A DNA stretch of 64,000 nt. Source: Hofstenia miamia. Lineage: Eukaryota > Xenacoelomorpha > Acoela. Within the stretch, counting starts at the first letter, position 1. Each line of letters starts with the position of its first letter. The DNA lies in assembly GCA_004352715.1 (NCBI GenBank), contig SCFE01000119.1, forward strand, positions 1,372,553-1,436,552. Reading direction: 5' to 3'. This document shows, one piece after another, positions 1 to 10,819 of the stretch. The position numbers and the translations under genes are program-made. Below the pieces are notes generated by a model. It was not told the origin of the DNA, did not search any database, and saw nothing but the letters and a program-made list of their open reading frames with translations.

Positions 1-1590
1 ACTAAACTCGCTAATTTATTTTATAAACTAGAACAACCAAAAATGCTTGAAATCTTTGACACATTTATATACATTGTACAGAAAATGGACAAAGAAACTC
101 AAACTAATAAATCTGATTCATTACAGAAAAAAAATAATTTACTTCAAAGATAGTTTCAAAAAAGCTACAAACCTTATTATAGGTAATTCACGATTACGCG
201 TAGAAATTTTATAATGTTATTATAAATGTGGGTATAAATGATGTTTCAAATAATGCTTGTATTGAGAATATTAAAGCTAATGTGAAAGAATTGAATAATC
301 TTTGGAATGAGAAGGCTAAAACTGTGACTTGTTAAAATTGTTCCGTATACTCAATGCAATGTGGACACTCTTGAAAAAATTAACGAAGTTAACACACAAT
401 TTTATGGCTGATATTTTCAAGAATAACTTACTATATGCCAATGACGGCATTCTTTTTCCTAACCTTGAATATGCACAATTTTTTCTGGCTATTAAAAGAG
501 CCTTAATTTTAAACACTATGTGTCATATGCACACAATAAGCAAAATTTCGGAAAGATTTCATTGATAAAAACAGGAAAAACTTTCGATTTTCTGAAAGAG
601 ATTATAAAAACATGGAATCTAACTCCAATACAAGAAATGAAATCAGTAAGATTTTGTTTATGTTACAACAATATCTTTAGTTATTGTAATTGCAACAGAT
701 TAGTTTACTATTACTTCAGTAATAGAATTATCTTACTAGCTAATGACATGCATAAAAACCCAGGTCCCAAAGACGTTTTCGAACAGGGTGAAATCTCTAG
801 GCTGTTAAATTTTTCAAATAAAAAGCCAAAAATAGTTTTCTTAAATGTGCATGATCTTAAAGAGTCGTATCCAAATTTCCGTACTCTTTTTAATATTATG
901 GGCGATAACACAATGTACTGCTTTGTGAAAACGAGGTTTGATGAAGCTACGGACATTATTGTTTGGAATTCGTATCCAAAAACAATGAACTTAATTAGTA
1001 AAACAAGAACTAAACTTGGAGGGGCATACTCATTTTACCTCCAAAATTTTTCGATCTTAAAAAAGCTGTTTATCTTAAAAATGAACATGAAATCTTTGAG
1101 ACCATGTGAATCGAATCAAACTTTAATGAGAAATTTTTCATAAATGTTTCCTGCTCACAAAACAAAAGATTCCAAAAAGATTTCATTGAGTTTAGGTGTG
1201 CAGAAATGCACAATTTGATTATCATGATAAGCTGATAATGATGGCGACTACAATGTAAATTTTTATTATAAAAAACAGTCTTACCCAATTAAGAACTTCG
1301 TGAATGAATTCAATCTACATAATTTAAATATCCAGCTGCCAACAAGAATCACAAAGACAAGTAAAACAATAATTGATTACGCTTTGACAAACTCATTAAC
1401 GGGTATACAACATTTTGCTTTACTTGTAACTTCAGTGATCATAACATGCTCATACTAGTAGATAATGAAATACATGTTTGCAAGAAAAAACAATTGGAGA
1501 TTTTTTAACGTTCCCTTAGGACTTTTACTCCTAGCAACTTATTTTTGAGTTATGTACAGTTAATTGGGATATATTTATAAATATAATAAC
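1..1590 (+). mobile_element. Decayed CR1/L2-like LINE: ORF1 tail plus ORF2 endonuclease
   Basis: This is a non-LTR retrotransposon remnant read through several frameshifts and stops. Positions 120-560 resemble an SGNH/GDSL esterase-type ORF1. They show I-G-N-S-R-L-R at 179-199 (block I, with the catalytic serine but GNS instead of GDS), G-I-N-D at 231-242 (block III), and D-G-I-L near 443 where the family has D-x-x-H. Positions 640-1530 are the start of ORF2: a hydrophobic stretch, a 2A-like D-M-H-K-N-P-G-P at 745-768, then an APE-type endonuclease ending in I-D-Y-A-L-T-N and S-D-H-N (1434-1445). Reverse transcriptase is absent, so the copy stops near 1590; the left edge is cut by the window. 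Esterase ORF1 plus APE endonuclease is typical of CR1/L2-like clades. The copy is dead. Confidence 0.75.
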
Positions 1591-1599
1591 ATAGATATC

Positions 1600-2000
1600 A
1601 GTAGTAAAGGGGACTAGAAGGAGAGGACACTAACTCGGCTTCTGATTGGTCGAGAGCTGGATTCGTAACACCTATTCTGATTGGTCGAGAGCTGATGACG
1701 TCACATGTCACGTGACAGGCGGTGAATATCGAAGGGGTGGTTGAACCACTGAGTCATCTAATTGATACTTGGCGCTAAGTGCTTTTAAGATCTCACTAAT
1801 TGATTTTTTTTTGACAGCTTACTAATGGGTTTTAGTGACGTCACATATTTTTAAGTGCATCTACTAATGGATTTTAATTAGTAATGCTTTTAATTGATTT
1901 ACATGTTGAGGCCCACTTTTTGGCATGAGTAATTTCACTTTGATAATATCACAGGCCATTTTTTGGCATGACTAATTTCACTTTGATAATATCACAAATG
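1600..2000. repeat. Promoter-like tract with direct repeats, two CRE palindromes and an E-box
   Basis: The 20-mer containing CTGATTGGTCGAGAGCTG occurs twice (about 1642-1660 and 1676-1694), and each copy carries an inverted CCAAT box. TGACGTCA palindromes lie at 1696-1703 and 1836-1843, with CACGTG at 1709-1714. A 44/43-bp tandem repeat follows at 1910-1953 and 1954-1996. The block is more GC-rich and ordered than its surroundings. It could be the promoter of an unseen gene or the control end of a repeat element; no adjacent coding sequence decides this. Confidence 0.45.
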
Positions 2001-2443
2001 TTTGCATTACATCGCGTTAATATATACCGTATTATAACAACCCCATTGTGGGCACGTTTATCGTATCACGACTTTTTCAACCAATAATTAATTTTCATAA
2101 TTTACAAGTACGTTTAACTCGCTTTTTGGGGATTTTTTTCAAAATGACTTCACATTGTTTTCCAAAATACATAGTTTCATTTACATAAACAACATTCTCG
2201 TTTCTAAGCAAACAAATTATTTTAAAACTATTTCGCTAATACATGTGGAAAATATTAAATATAGAAATTAAACAAAGAGATCGCATATTCGCTATACTTA
2301 ATGGTGTAATACATAATAAAACCAGTATACATTTTCGGAAAGAGTACCGAAATTCGCCTTCTAAAAATACTGCATGCAATCTTATTTATTAATATAATTT
2401 ATACACACTCATATACATTTTTTCAAAAAATATTTATATACGT

Positions 2444-3054
2444 TTGCAGAATGCTACATCTTTTACCAACTTTTATTCAGCTAACTTTTCTTTACACTCT
2501 CTATTGGTTTTATTTGATTTTTTGGTTGTACACATTACACGGCTTTTCCGGGTTTCACTGCTTTGTTGACTTTTCCATGTTTTTACAGGATGTATACATT
2601 TGGTGACTGATTCATCTGTTACCAACTTACATACCATTTGTTCAACTTTATTTGATTTTATAGGCTTTTGTTTACACGATTGTATGCATCACTCGGTGTT
2701 CATCTCTTCCAAAGTATTATTTCGCAAAATTCTGCATTTGATCTAAATNTTGCAGAATGCTACATCTTTTACCAACTTTTATTCAGCTAACTTTTCTTTA
2801 CACTCTCTATTGGTTTTATTTGATTTTTTGGTTGTACACATTACACGGCTTTTCCGGGTTTCACTGCTTTGTTGACTTTTCCATGTTTTTACAGGATGTA
2901 TACATTTGGTGACTGATTCATCTGTTACCAACTTACATACCATTTGTTCAACTTTATTTGATTTTATAGGCTTTTGTTTACACGATTGTATGCATCACTC
3001 GGTGTTCATCTCTTCCAAAGTATTATTTCGCAAAATTCTGCATTTGATCTAAAT
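2444..3054. repeat. 305-bp direct duplication around a single N
   Basis: Positions 2444-2748 and 2750-3054 are the same sequence, separated only by one N at 2749. The single N between identical flanks indicates two overlapping contig ends that were abutted instead of merged. No gene is seen in the unit. Confidence 0.85.
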
Positions 3055-3732
3055 GTAATAATCTTGAAACACGTATATACCCGAATTGTTTTAAAAATAA
3101 AAAACGGATACAATGGAAAGAGAAATATTACAACGTTGTATATAACCAGTGTTAGTAAAATATGGAAAACCCTATTGTAATGTAATTCACATTGGTATTT
3201 AAAAAATTATTGCGTCTAAATATTTCCATTTGTCAATTCAAACAGTCGCAAAAATAATTAAAAACATTTTTGACTTTTTCATAATTTACATTTAATCAAA
3301 AACGCATATAAATTTTACATATACGATGTAAAGAGATAATAATCAATGATGAATAAATATTACTGCATAAACTTCGTTTATTACAAAAAACGGATATGCT
3401 GGGAGGTGAAAATATTTTATCAGTGTTTTAACCAAATAAGTAAAACGCGTACAAAGCAATAATGTATTTCCCCAACAAAACGAAAATCAACTCATAATTC
3501 TCACTCAGTTGTTAGTTAGAAAATTGTAAATGCAATAAATAATTTGTATTAATCGAGAGTAAAAGTTTTTCAAAGAGTTGGAGTTCTAAAACACTTTATG
3601 GTTATATAATAAAACGACTATTACTAATATCTCCATATAATATATGTATATTAACAATCGTAAAATTAGCCAATCACAAAAACTCTATGTTTATAAATTT
3701 TACAAATATTTTAAAAACTACTATTCACAATT
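3055..3732. other. AT-rich stretch without recognisable features
   Basis: I see no coding pattern, TIR or ordered repeat here; it lies directly upstream of the 3733 ORF and could include its promoter. The sequence 2021-2443 is equally featureless. Confidence 0.4.
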
Positions 3733-4185
3733 TTGGAGATGACAGCTAACGTATTTCTCGAATGTACCTTTGATAGCGTTTTAAAGAATTTTTCAGCAAT
3801 CAAACACAAGATGTGTGTTTTGCAAAACATTGAAAAGCTCGTGAACTACAATGATATTCCACTTCCAAACAATAAAGTGTTGCATGTTCTGTTTCACCCT
3901 TCGGAGGGGCAGTGTATGTGCGATACATGTTTAGGCCTTGATGATTACAAATGTACAAATGATATGTCAAAATTCAAGATGTGTGGAGAGAATCTTCCTC
4001 ATACATTTACTGCAGCACAAGTACTACAATCAAATGCAAATAAAATATACAAAGATGGGTTTGCAATAGACATTGTAATAGAGAAAATTTTCATGATTAT
4101 CAATGGTGAAATCAAAGACAATAGATTTAATATTTTTCTTAATCACGGACATTCATTAGAGTATTGTATATTAACCTGTGAATAA
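3733..4185 (+). CDS. Unassigned 150-residue ORF
   Basis: An uninterrupted ORF begins at a doubled start (M-E-M) and ends at 4185. It is hydrophilic, has no signal peptide or obvious membrane segment, and is cysteine-rich in the middle (C-M-C-D-T-C then C after seven residues, roughly residues 59-73). That could be a metal-binding cluster, but I match it to no family. An ORF this long is unusual in sequence this AT-rich, which favours a real or recently real gene. An AATAAA overlaps the stop codon (about 4181-4186) and another lies near 4248. It might be a single-exon gene, the last exon of a larger one, or a retrocopy. Confidence 0.45.
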   Translation: MEMTANVFLECTFDSVLKNFSAIKHKMCVLQNIEKLVNYNDIPLPNNKVLHVLFHPSEGQCMCDTCLGLDDYKCTNDMSKFKMCGENLPHTFTAAQVLQSNANKIYKDGFAIDIVIEKIFMIINGEIKDNRFNIFLNHGHSLEYCILTCE

Positions 4186-4423
4186 ATGTGTGTAGATGTA
4201 TTTTTCTTAATCTCAAAACCAAGAATATAGTTACTGTAGTACAGATAATAAAATAATAACAAAAAATTATAATTGATTTTTCAATTTTCACTCTTTTACA
4301 TGAAGATGGTTTTTGATATAAAAATATAGTCATAAACATATATAAATCGCTGAATAAGACATTGAAATTTCGCCAGTTGAATAAATTACATGGAAGAGAA
4401 TTCCACATTTCAAAACATAAAAC

Positions 4424-5423
4424 NNNNNNNNNNNNNNNNNNNNNNNNNNNNNNNNNNNNNNNNNNNNNNNNNNNNNNNNNNNNNNNNNNNNNNNNNNNNN
4501 NNNNNNNNNNNNNNNNNNNNNNNNNNNNNNNNNNNNNNNNNNNNNNNNNNNNNNNNNNNNNNNNNNNNNNNNNNNNNNNNNNNNNNNNNNNNNNNNNNNN
4601 NNNNNNNNNNNNNNNNNNNNNNNNNNNNNNNNNNNNNNNNNNNNNNNNNNNNNNNNNNNNNNNNNNNNNNNNNNNNNNNNNNNNNNNNNNNNNNNNNNNN
4701 NNNNNNNNNNNNNNNNNNNNNNNNNNNNNNNNNNNNNNNNNNNNNNNNNNNNNNNNNNNNNNNNNNNNNNNNNNNNNNNNNNNNNNNNNNNNNNNNNNNN
4801 NNNNNNNNNNNNNNNNNNNNNNNNNNNNNNNNNNNNNNNNNNNNNNNNNNNNNNNNNNNNNNNNNNNNNNNNNNNNNNNNNNNNNNNNNNNNNNNNNNNN
4901 NNNNNNNNNNNNNNNNNNNNNNNNNNNNNNNNNNNNNNNNNNNNNNNNNNNNNNNNNNNNNNNNNNNNNNNNNNNNNNNNNNNNNNNNNNNNNNNNNNNN
5001 NNNNNNNNNNNNNNNNNNNNNNNNNNNNNNNNNNNNNNNNNNNNNNNNNNNNNNNNNNNNNNNNNNNNNNNNNNNNNNNNNNNNNNNNNNNNNNNNNNNN
5101 NNNNNNNNNNNNNNNNNNNNNNNNNNNNNNNNNNNNNNNNNNNNNNNNNNNNNNNNNNNNNNNNNNNNNNNNNNNNNNNNNNNNNNNNNNNNNNNNNNNN
5201 NNNNNNNNNNNNNNNNNNNNNNNNNNNNNNNNNNNNNNNNNNNNNNNNNNNNNNNNNNNNNNNNNNNNNNNNNNNNNNNNNNNNNNNNNNNNNNNNNNNN
5301 NNNNNNNNNNNNNNNNNNNNNNNNNNNNNNNNNNNNNNNNNNNNNNNNNNNNNNNNNNNNNNNNNNNNNNNNNNNNNNNNNNNNNNNNNNNNNNNNNNNN
5401 NNNNNNNNNNNNNNNNNNNNNNN
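4424..5423. other. Assembly gap, 1000 N
   Basis: Exactly 1000 N, a conventional unknown-size gap. Unlike the 7127 gap, its flanks are not duplicates of each other. Confidence 0.99.
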
Positions 5424-6920
5424 GATATCGGGTGTCAAAAATCATGTACAAATTACAGCCGATATCGTATTTGGATGCATTAGGCAGGTATTCAATATAT
5501 TAAGTCAAATTATGCCAACTAGGACATGAACCGGAGACTATGTTTGAAAACTTGAGGATCAAAAATTACTTTTCCGAAAACAGTCAAAACTATATTTCTT
5601 CAGAAATATAAGTGCTCAGATATATATCAGATGACATTTAGCTCTGAAAATTCGGTAATAACTTTTTCTGGAAAGGGAAATGACTCAATTTTTGTGATCC
5701 TTCATTCATTACTCTGCACACTGCTTAAAATCGGGCGAAAATTAATTGAATAAATGAACAAAGTGTTTTTTCTATGCATATATAATAAATTTTTGTGTCC
5801 GATTTTATCTAAAAGTGCACAATGAAATTTTGTTTTTTTTTAAAATGGGAAAGGCGTTTAAAAAATATAAAAATCCTCCATATAAATGCTCTGTCAAAAC
5901 TACAATTAATTGCATCTCGTAAGACAAGCTAAAAATACGTCTTTATTTTTTTAGAAGGGATCATTAAATTAGTTTTTGTTTTCCGCTCTAATCTGCTCAT
6001 CACATGTATGTTTTTGCAAAATTTACTTTCGAAAAATTTGTTTTGTTTAAAGTATTTTTACTTTTTTAAACCATGAAATATTTTAAAATCGTCAACAAGT
6101 TGAAAGGGAATAATCTTTCACTAGAATCCTCGAAATTTTAGTTTTTTATTTTTGGTCAAAAACGCTCAAAAATTTAACACATTGCGCTGTAAAAACTATT
6201 TCATTGAATTTTTTAATAAAACATTCATTTGGAATTGAAATATTGCGCAAAGAACATAGTGGAATTGACTTTACAGAATGCACCACACAGCCCGCTTAAA
6301 AATTATTGGAGGCAGATGATGGTAAAATGCAAATTTCAATAACTACACATATATGTTAATGTTTTATTCCTACAAATTTATAAAATAAGTAATTTTAAAA
6401 AAAAATTAAGATACTAAGAATCATGTAAAAGTTATTGTATCATCATGATCAAGGTCTCACAAAAAGCGTTACTGGAATTGTACGCTAAAAAATTATTTTA
6501 CCAGCTATTAACACATCGAATTTCTTTTCTATTCAAAAAGCGATGTGTTTATAATTATTATGCTTGTCAACGTTTATAACCCTTACATGCTAATATATTA
6601 ATTTTTCTACTATTTACGCATTGCATTTTGTTAATCATAATATTCTACAAATATTAAAACTGTAAATTTGCAATCTCAATTCAATGGGATCATTTGCAGA
6701 CTTGTTGGATTGAGAAAAATACACATTGTCCAAGGTGAAGAATCCACATCAGAAATTTTTAAAAAACTATACTGTAATCATCATTCTATTAAACCGCTAA
6801 TGCCCAAAAATTGAAAACAATTTGACAAAGAAGGAAACTGATGAACATTTCGTAGAGATATATATCAAAAATCATGAGGCCTGTGGTACAAAATCCAATC
6901 TGCATAGATGAGGTTGTAAA
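5424..6920. other. AT-rich non-coding stretch
   Basis: Homopolymer-rich, low-complexity sequence with no long ORF or clear element boundary. I see nothing to annotate. Confidence 0.4.
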
Positions 6921-7126
6921 ACCGATTGGTTTTAATTGGCTTGGAGTTTGGATAATAGTAATATAGCTATCAAGTTTAGGTGGCAACAAAGGTGATAGTT
7001 TTGATGTTTTGGTTGGGCATCGTTGGCGTAAATATTGTTGATCCCCTTCGAGTCCAAGACGAATGACATAGTAGATTTCAATAACTACTGCAAAATTCTG
7101 CAATTCAACTTATTTCATGGTATGGA
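6921..7126. repeat. Left copy of a 206-bp duplication flanking a gap
   Basis: This block is repeated at 8127-8332 with one mismatch near its start. It abuts the N run on its right side, so the two blocks are probably one locus seen on two contig ends. Confidence 0.9.
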
Positions 7127-8126
7127 NNNNNNNNNNNNNNNNNNNNNNNNNNNNNNNNNNNNNNNNNNNNNNNNNNNNNNNNNNNNNNNNNNNNNNNNNN
7201 NNNNNNNNNNNNNNNNNNNNNNNNNNNNNNNNNNNNNNNNNNNNNNNNNNNNNNNNNNNNNNNNNNNNNNNNNNNNNNNNNNNNNNNNNNNNNNNNNNNN
7301 NNNNNNNNNNNNNNNNNNNNNNNNNNNNNNNNNNNNNNNNNNNNNNNNNNNNNNNNNNNNNNNNNNNNNNNNNNNNNNNNNNNNNNNNNNNNNNNNNNNN
7401 NNNNNNNNNNNNNNNNNNNNNNNNNNNNNNNNNNNNNNNNNNNNNNNNNNNNNNNNNNNNNNNNNNNNNNNNNNNNNNNNNNNNNNNNNNNNNNNNNNNN
7501 NNNNNNNNNNNNNNNNNNNNNNNNNNNNNNNNNNNNNNNNNNNNNNNNNNNNNNNNNNNNNNNNNNNNNNNNNNNNNNNNNNNNNNNNNNNNNNNNNNNN
7601 NNNNNNNNNNNNNNNNNNNNNNNNNNNNNNNNNNNNNNNNNNNNNNNNNNNNNNNNNNNNNNNNNNNNNNNNNNNNNNNNNNNNNNNNNNNNNNNNNNNN
7701 NNNNNNNNNNNNNNNNNNNNNNNNNNNNNNNNNNNNNNNNNNNNNNNNNNNNNNNNNNNNNNNNNNNNNNNNNNNNNNNNNNNNNNNNNNNNNNNNNNNN
7801 NNNNNNNNNNNNNNNNNNNNNNNNNNNNNNNNNNNNNNNNNNNNNNNNNNNNNNNNNNNNNNNNNNNNNNNNNNNNNNNNNNNNNNNNNNNNNNNNNNNN
7901 NNNNNNNNNNNNNNNNNNNNNNNNNNNNNNNNNNNNNNNNNNNNNNNNNNNNNNNNNNNNNNNNNNNNNNNNNNNNNNNNNNNNNNNNNNNNNNNNNNNN
8001 NNNNNNNNNNNNNNNNNNNNNNNNNNNNNNNNNNNNNNNNNNNNNNNNNNNNNNNNNNNNNNNNNNNNNNNNNNNNNNNNNNNNNNNNNNNNNNNNNNNN
8101 NNNNNNNNNNNNNNNNNNNNNNNNNN
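7127..8126. other. Assembly gap, 1000 N, probably spurious
   Basis: Exactly 1000 N bounded on both sides by the same 206 bp, so the true distance is probably negative: the contigs overlap. Confidence 0.9.
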
Positions 8127-8332
8127 ACCTATTGGTTTTAATTGGCTTGGAGTTTGGATAATAGTAATATAGCTATCAAGTTTAGGTGGCAACAAAGGTG
8201 ATAGTTTTGATGTTTTGGTTGGGCATCGTTGGCGTAAATATTGTTGATCCCCTTCGAGTCCAAGACGAATGACATAGTAGATTTCAATAACTACTGCAAA
8301 ATTCTGCAATTCAACTTATTTCATGGTATGGA
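8127..8332. repeat. Right copy of the 206-bp duplication flanking a gap
   Basis: Same sequence as 6921-7126. A minus-strand open frame crosses both copies, so each would give the same spurious peptide. Confidence 0.9.
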
Positions 8333-8404
8333 AACAATCAAGTGAGGACTGGGAAAATTTGGAATGAAAATAGAGTAACGAAGGGATTTTTATGTGAAAA
8401 TCGA

Positions 8405-8610
8405 TTGGAAAATCAGTGATTCCCTGATGGCGTCTCGCAACAAAGTGATCTTTTGTGGAAAGAGAGTGCATGTGCAATGGAGAATCCCTTGCTACATACA
8501 AACGTCGTATGCCCATCAGGAGGTCCAATTAAATACCACAAACGGATGCCATCTCTAAACACGCTTTGTTGAGATGAAATCCCTCTTCTTTTATTGGAAG
8601 AGCAGGAAGA
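8405..8610 (-). pseudogene. Degenerate retroelement-like C-terminal remnant
   Basis: On the minus strand one frame gives V-C-S-K-G-F-S-I-A-H-A-L-S, and a shifted frame continues R-R-H-Q-G-I-T-D-F. This resembles the C-x-C-G-K-x-F-S-x-x-H-A-L-S-C ... R-H-N-E-I-R-D-L pattern found in C-terminal parts of invertebrate reverse-transcriptase-associated ORFs. Frameshifts and stops show it is dead. The family assignment rests on this one pattern. Confidence 0.4.
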
Positions 8611-8620
8611 TATGAAGAGC

Positions 8621-9187
8621 AACCTTTGCGTGTTATTGTTTGAATGGCTTTCTGTTGATCTGCATTCTGTTCCTTTAACAGCTGTTAATATCTGGTTGAG
8701 ACAAATCTTAACTAGGCTGTTCTGTTCAGGCTGTAGTTGTCAATTATACCTTGTATGATTGTGACAGAATTAGGCTATTCAGGAGTTGGGTAAATTCGAT
8801 AGAAGAATTAATCTTAGGTCGCTAAATTTAGTCGGTAGTCGCAAAAAATCGAGTCAGATTAAAATCTAGATCTTCGCCAAAGAACACTTTGGAAGTAATG
8901 TTAATCTGATTTTCGCTTATAATAATTGTAAAGCAAAGCAACATTAATTAATTAGTTTAAAAACAAACTACTAAGATACAAAATAATAAATAAACATTTA
9001 TTCAGATAAGATAAGATAAGATATTCTTTATTCAGATAAATATTGACAACTAAAAACTGATAATTTATCTGAATAGCGTCAAAAATATACAAACATACAT
9101 ACAAATACTTACAAAAGCAAAGCATACTATGCAATAAATCTAACAGGTAAGGAGAAATTACTAGGAGATTTCAAGTACGGGTTGTTG
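8621..9187. repeat. Pentamer repeat and hairpin, otherwise featureless
   Basis: A short (GATAA)n array lies near 9004-9022. Next to it, TATTCAGATAAAT (about 9030-9042) is nearly the reverse complement of ATTTATCTGAATA (about 9063-9075), so about 13 bp could pair. Short pentamer arrays often mark LINE 3' ends. No gene seen. Confidence 0.4.
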
Positions 9188-10187
9188 NNNNNNNNNNNNN
9201 NNNNNNNNNNNNNNNNNNNNNNNNNNNNNNNNNNNNNNNNNNNNNNNNNNNNNNNNNNNNNNNNNNNNNNNNNNNNNNNNNNNNNNNNNNNNNNNNNNNN
9301 NNNNNNNNNNNNNNNNNNNNNNNNNNNNNNNNNNNNNNNNNNNNNNNNNNNNNNNNNNNNNNNNNNNNNNNNNNNNNNNNNNNNNNNNNNNNNNNNNNNN
9401 NNNNNNNNNNNNNNNNNNNNNNNNNNNNNNNNNNNNNNNNNNNNNNNNNNNNNNNNNNNNNNNNNNNNNNNNNNNNNNNNNNNNNNNNNNNNNNNNNNNN
9501 NNNNNNNNNNNNNNNNNNNNNNNNNNNNNNNNNNNNNNNNNNNNNNNNNNNNNNNNNNNNNNNNNNNNNNNNNNNNNNNNNNNNNNNNNNNNNNNNNNNN
9601 NNNNNNNNNNNNNNNNNNNNNNNNNNNNNNNNNNNNNNNNNNNNNNNNNNNNNNNNNNNNNNNNNNNNNNNNNNNNNNNNNNNNNNNNNNNNNNNNNNNN
9701 NNNNNNNNNNNNNNNNNNNNNNNNNNNNNNNNNNNNNNNNNNNNNNNNNNNNNNNNNNNNNNNNNNNNNNNNNNNNNNNNNNNNNNNNNNNNNNNNNNNN
9801 NNNNNNNNNNNNNNNNNNNNNNNNNNNNNNNNNNNNNNNNNNNNNNNNNNNNNNNNNNNNNNNNNNNNNNNNNNNNNNNNNNNNNNNNNNNNNNNNNNNN
9901 NNNNNNNNNNNNNNNNNNNNNNNNNNNNNNNNNNNNNNNNNNNNNNNNNNNNNNNNNNNNNNNNNNNNNNNNNNNNNNNNNNNNNNNNNNNNNNNNNNNN
10001 NNNNNNNNNNNNNNNNNNNNNNNNNNNNNNNNNNNNNNNNNNNNNNNNNNNNNNNNNNNNNNNNNNNNNNNNNNNNNNNNNNNNNNNNNNNNNNNNNNNN
10101 NNNNNNNNNNNNNNNNNNNNNNNNNNNNNNNNNNNNNNNNNNNNNNNNNNNNNNNNNNNNNNNNNNNNNNNNNNNNNNNNNNNNNNN
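9188..10187. other. Assembly gap, 1000 N
   Basis: Exactly 1000 N. The right edge starts inside a 103-bp repeat that recurs at 12292. Confidence 0.99.
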
Positions 10188-10290
10188 AATTCGTGAAATG
10201 TAGTGAACCTGCTCAATTTATGTTTTTCAAATTTAAGAAAATTTTCCAACATTGCAGGGTGTGGAAACCTCTGGGCACTAAAAGAAAGTA
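10188..10290. repeat. 103-bp interspersed repeat, copy 1
   Basis: Identical by eye to 12292-12394, with the same orientation and unrelated flanks on the right. The left boundary is hidden by the gap, so the full repeat may be longer. Confidence 0.8.
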
Positions 10291-10616
10291 ACATTAGTTT
10301 CAAGCGCCATAGAATCGGAGGGAAATATCTTTTTTGCTGTCAAGTTACTACGACGAGCAAGGTAATTTCGGTATGTCCATTTTGTTAACAAAACAAGAGG
10401 TTACTAATTACAAATAGATAAGCATTAATTAGTGTTAACATTGCTGTAAGACTCAATAAAAATATTTGAAAAGTCGATCTAGATGAGATATAAAAATTAT
10501 TAATCATCAGTTGAAATGAATTAACTATTTACAAAAAAATTATGTATCACCACAATGAAGAACTAGATAAACAAAATATTTACTAACATGCATACACAAT
10601 ATACATTTAAATACAA

Positions 10617-10734
10617 TTAATTTTCTATCAGATTTTTTCGTAATAGTTCAGATTTGAGAAAATTATACACCGAAAGAAGGTCTTCATTGTTAAGTTTGGA
10701 CGCTTGTTGAATGATCTTTTGTGGAGACATTGCT
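10617..10734 (-). CDS. CdsA: CdsA last exon
   Basis: It starts after attttag with one base completing Arg, then [10 protein letters not shown] and a helical tail ending at a TAA (10619-10617). It aligns with the G-P-N-P-S-K-L-I-Q-Q tail of CDS2. The downstream side has an AGTAAA-type poly(A) variant near 10578; no AATAAA was seen. Confidence 0.85.
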
Positions 10735-10781
10735 CTAAAATATAGATATTTGAGCATATCATTATCCGAAACTTTTACAAG

Positions 10782-10819
<38 letters not shown>

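Noticed and set aside
4330-5529. Open frames of about 350-380 residues across this and the other N runs
   Set aside because: They consist almost entirely of N and carry no coding information.
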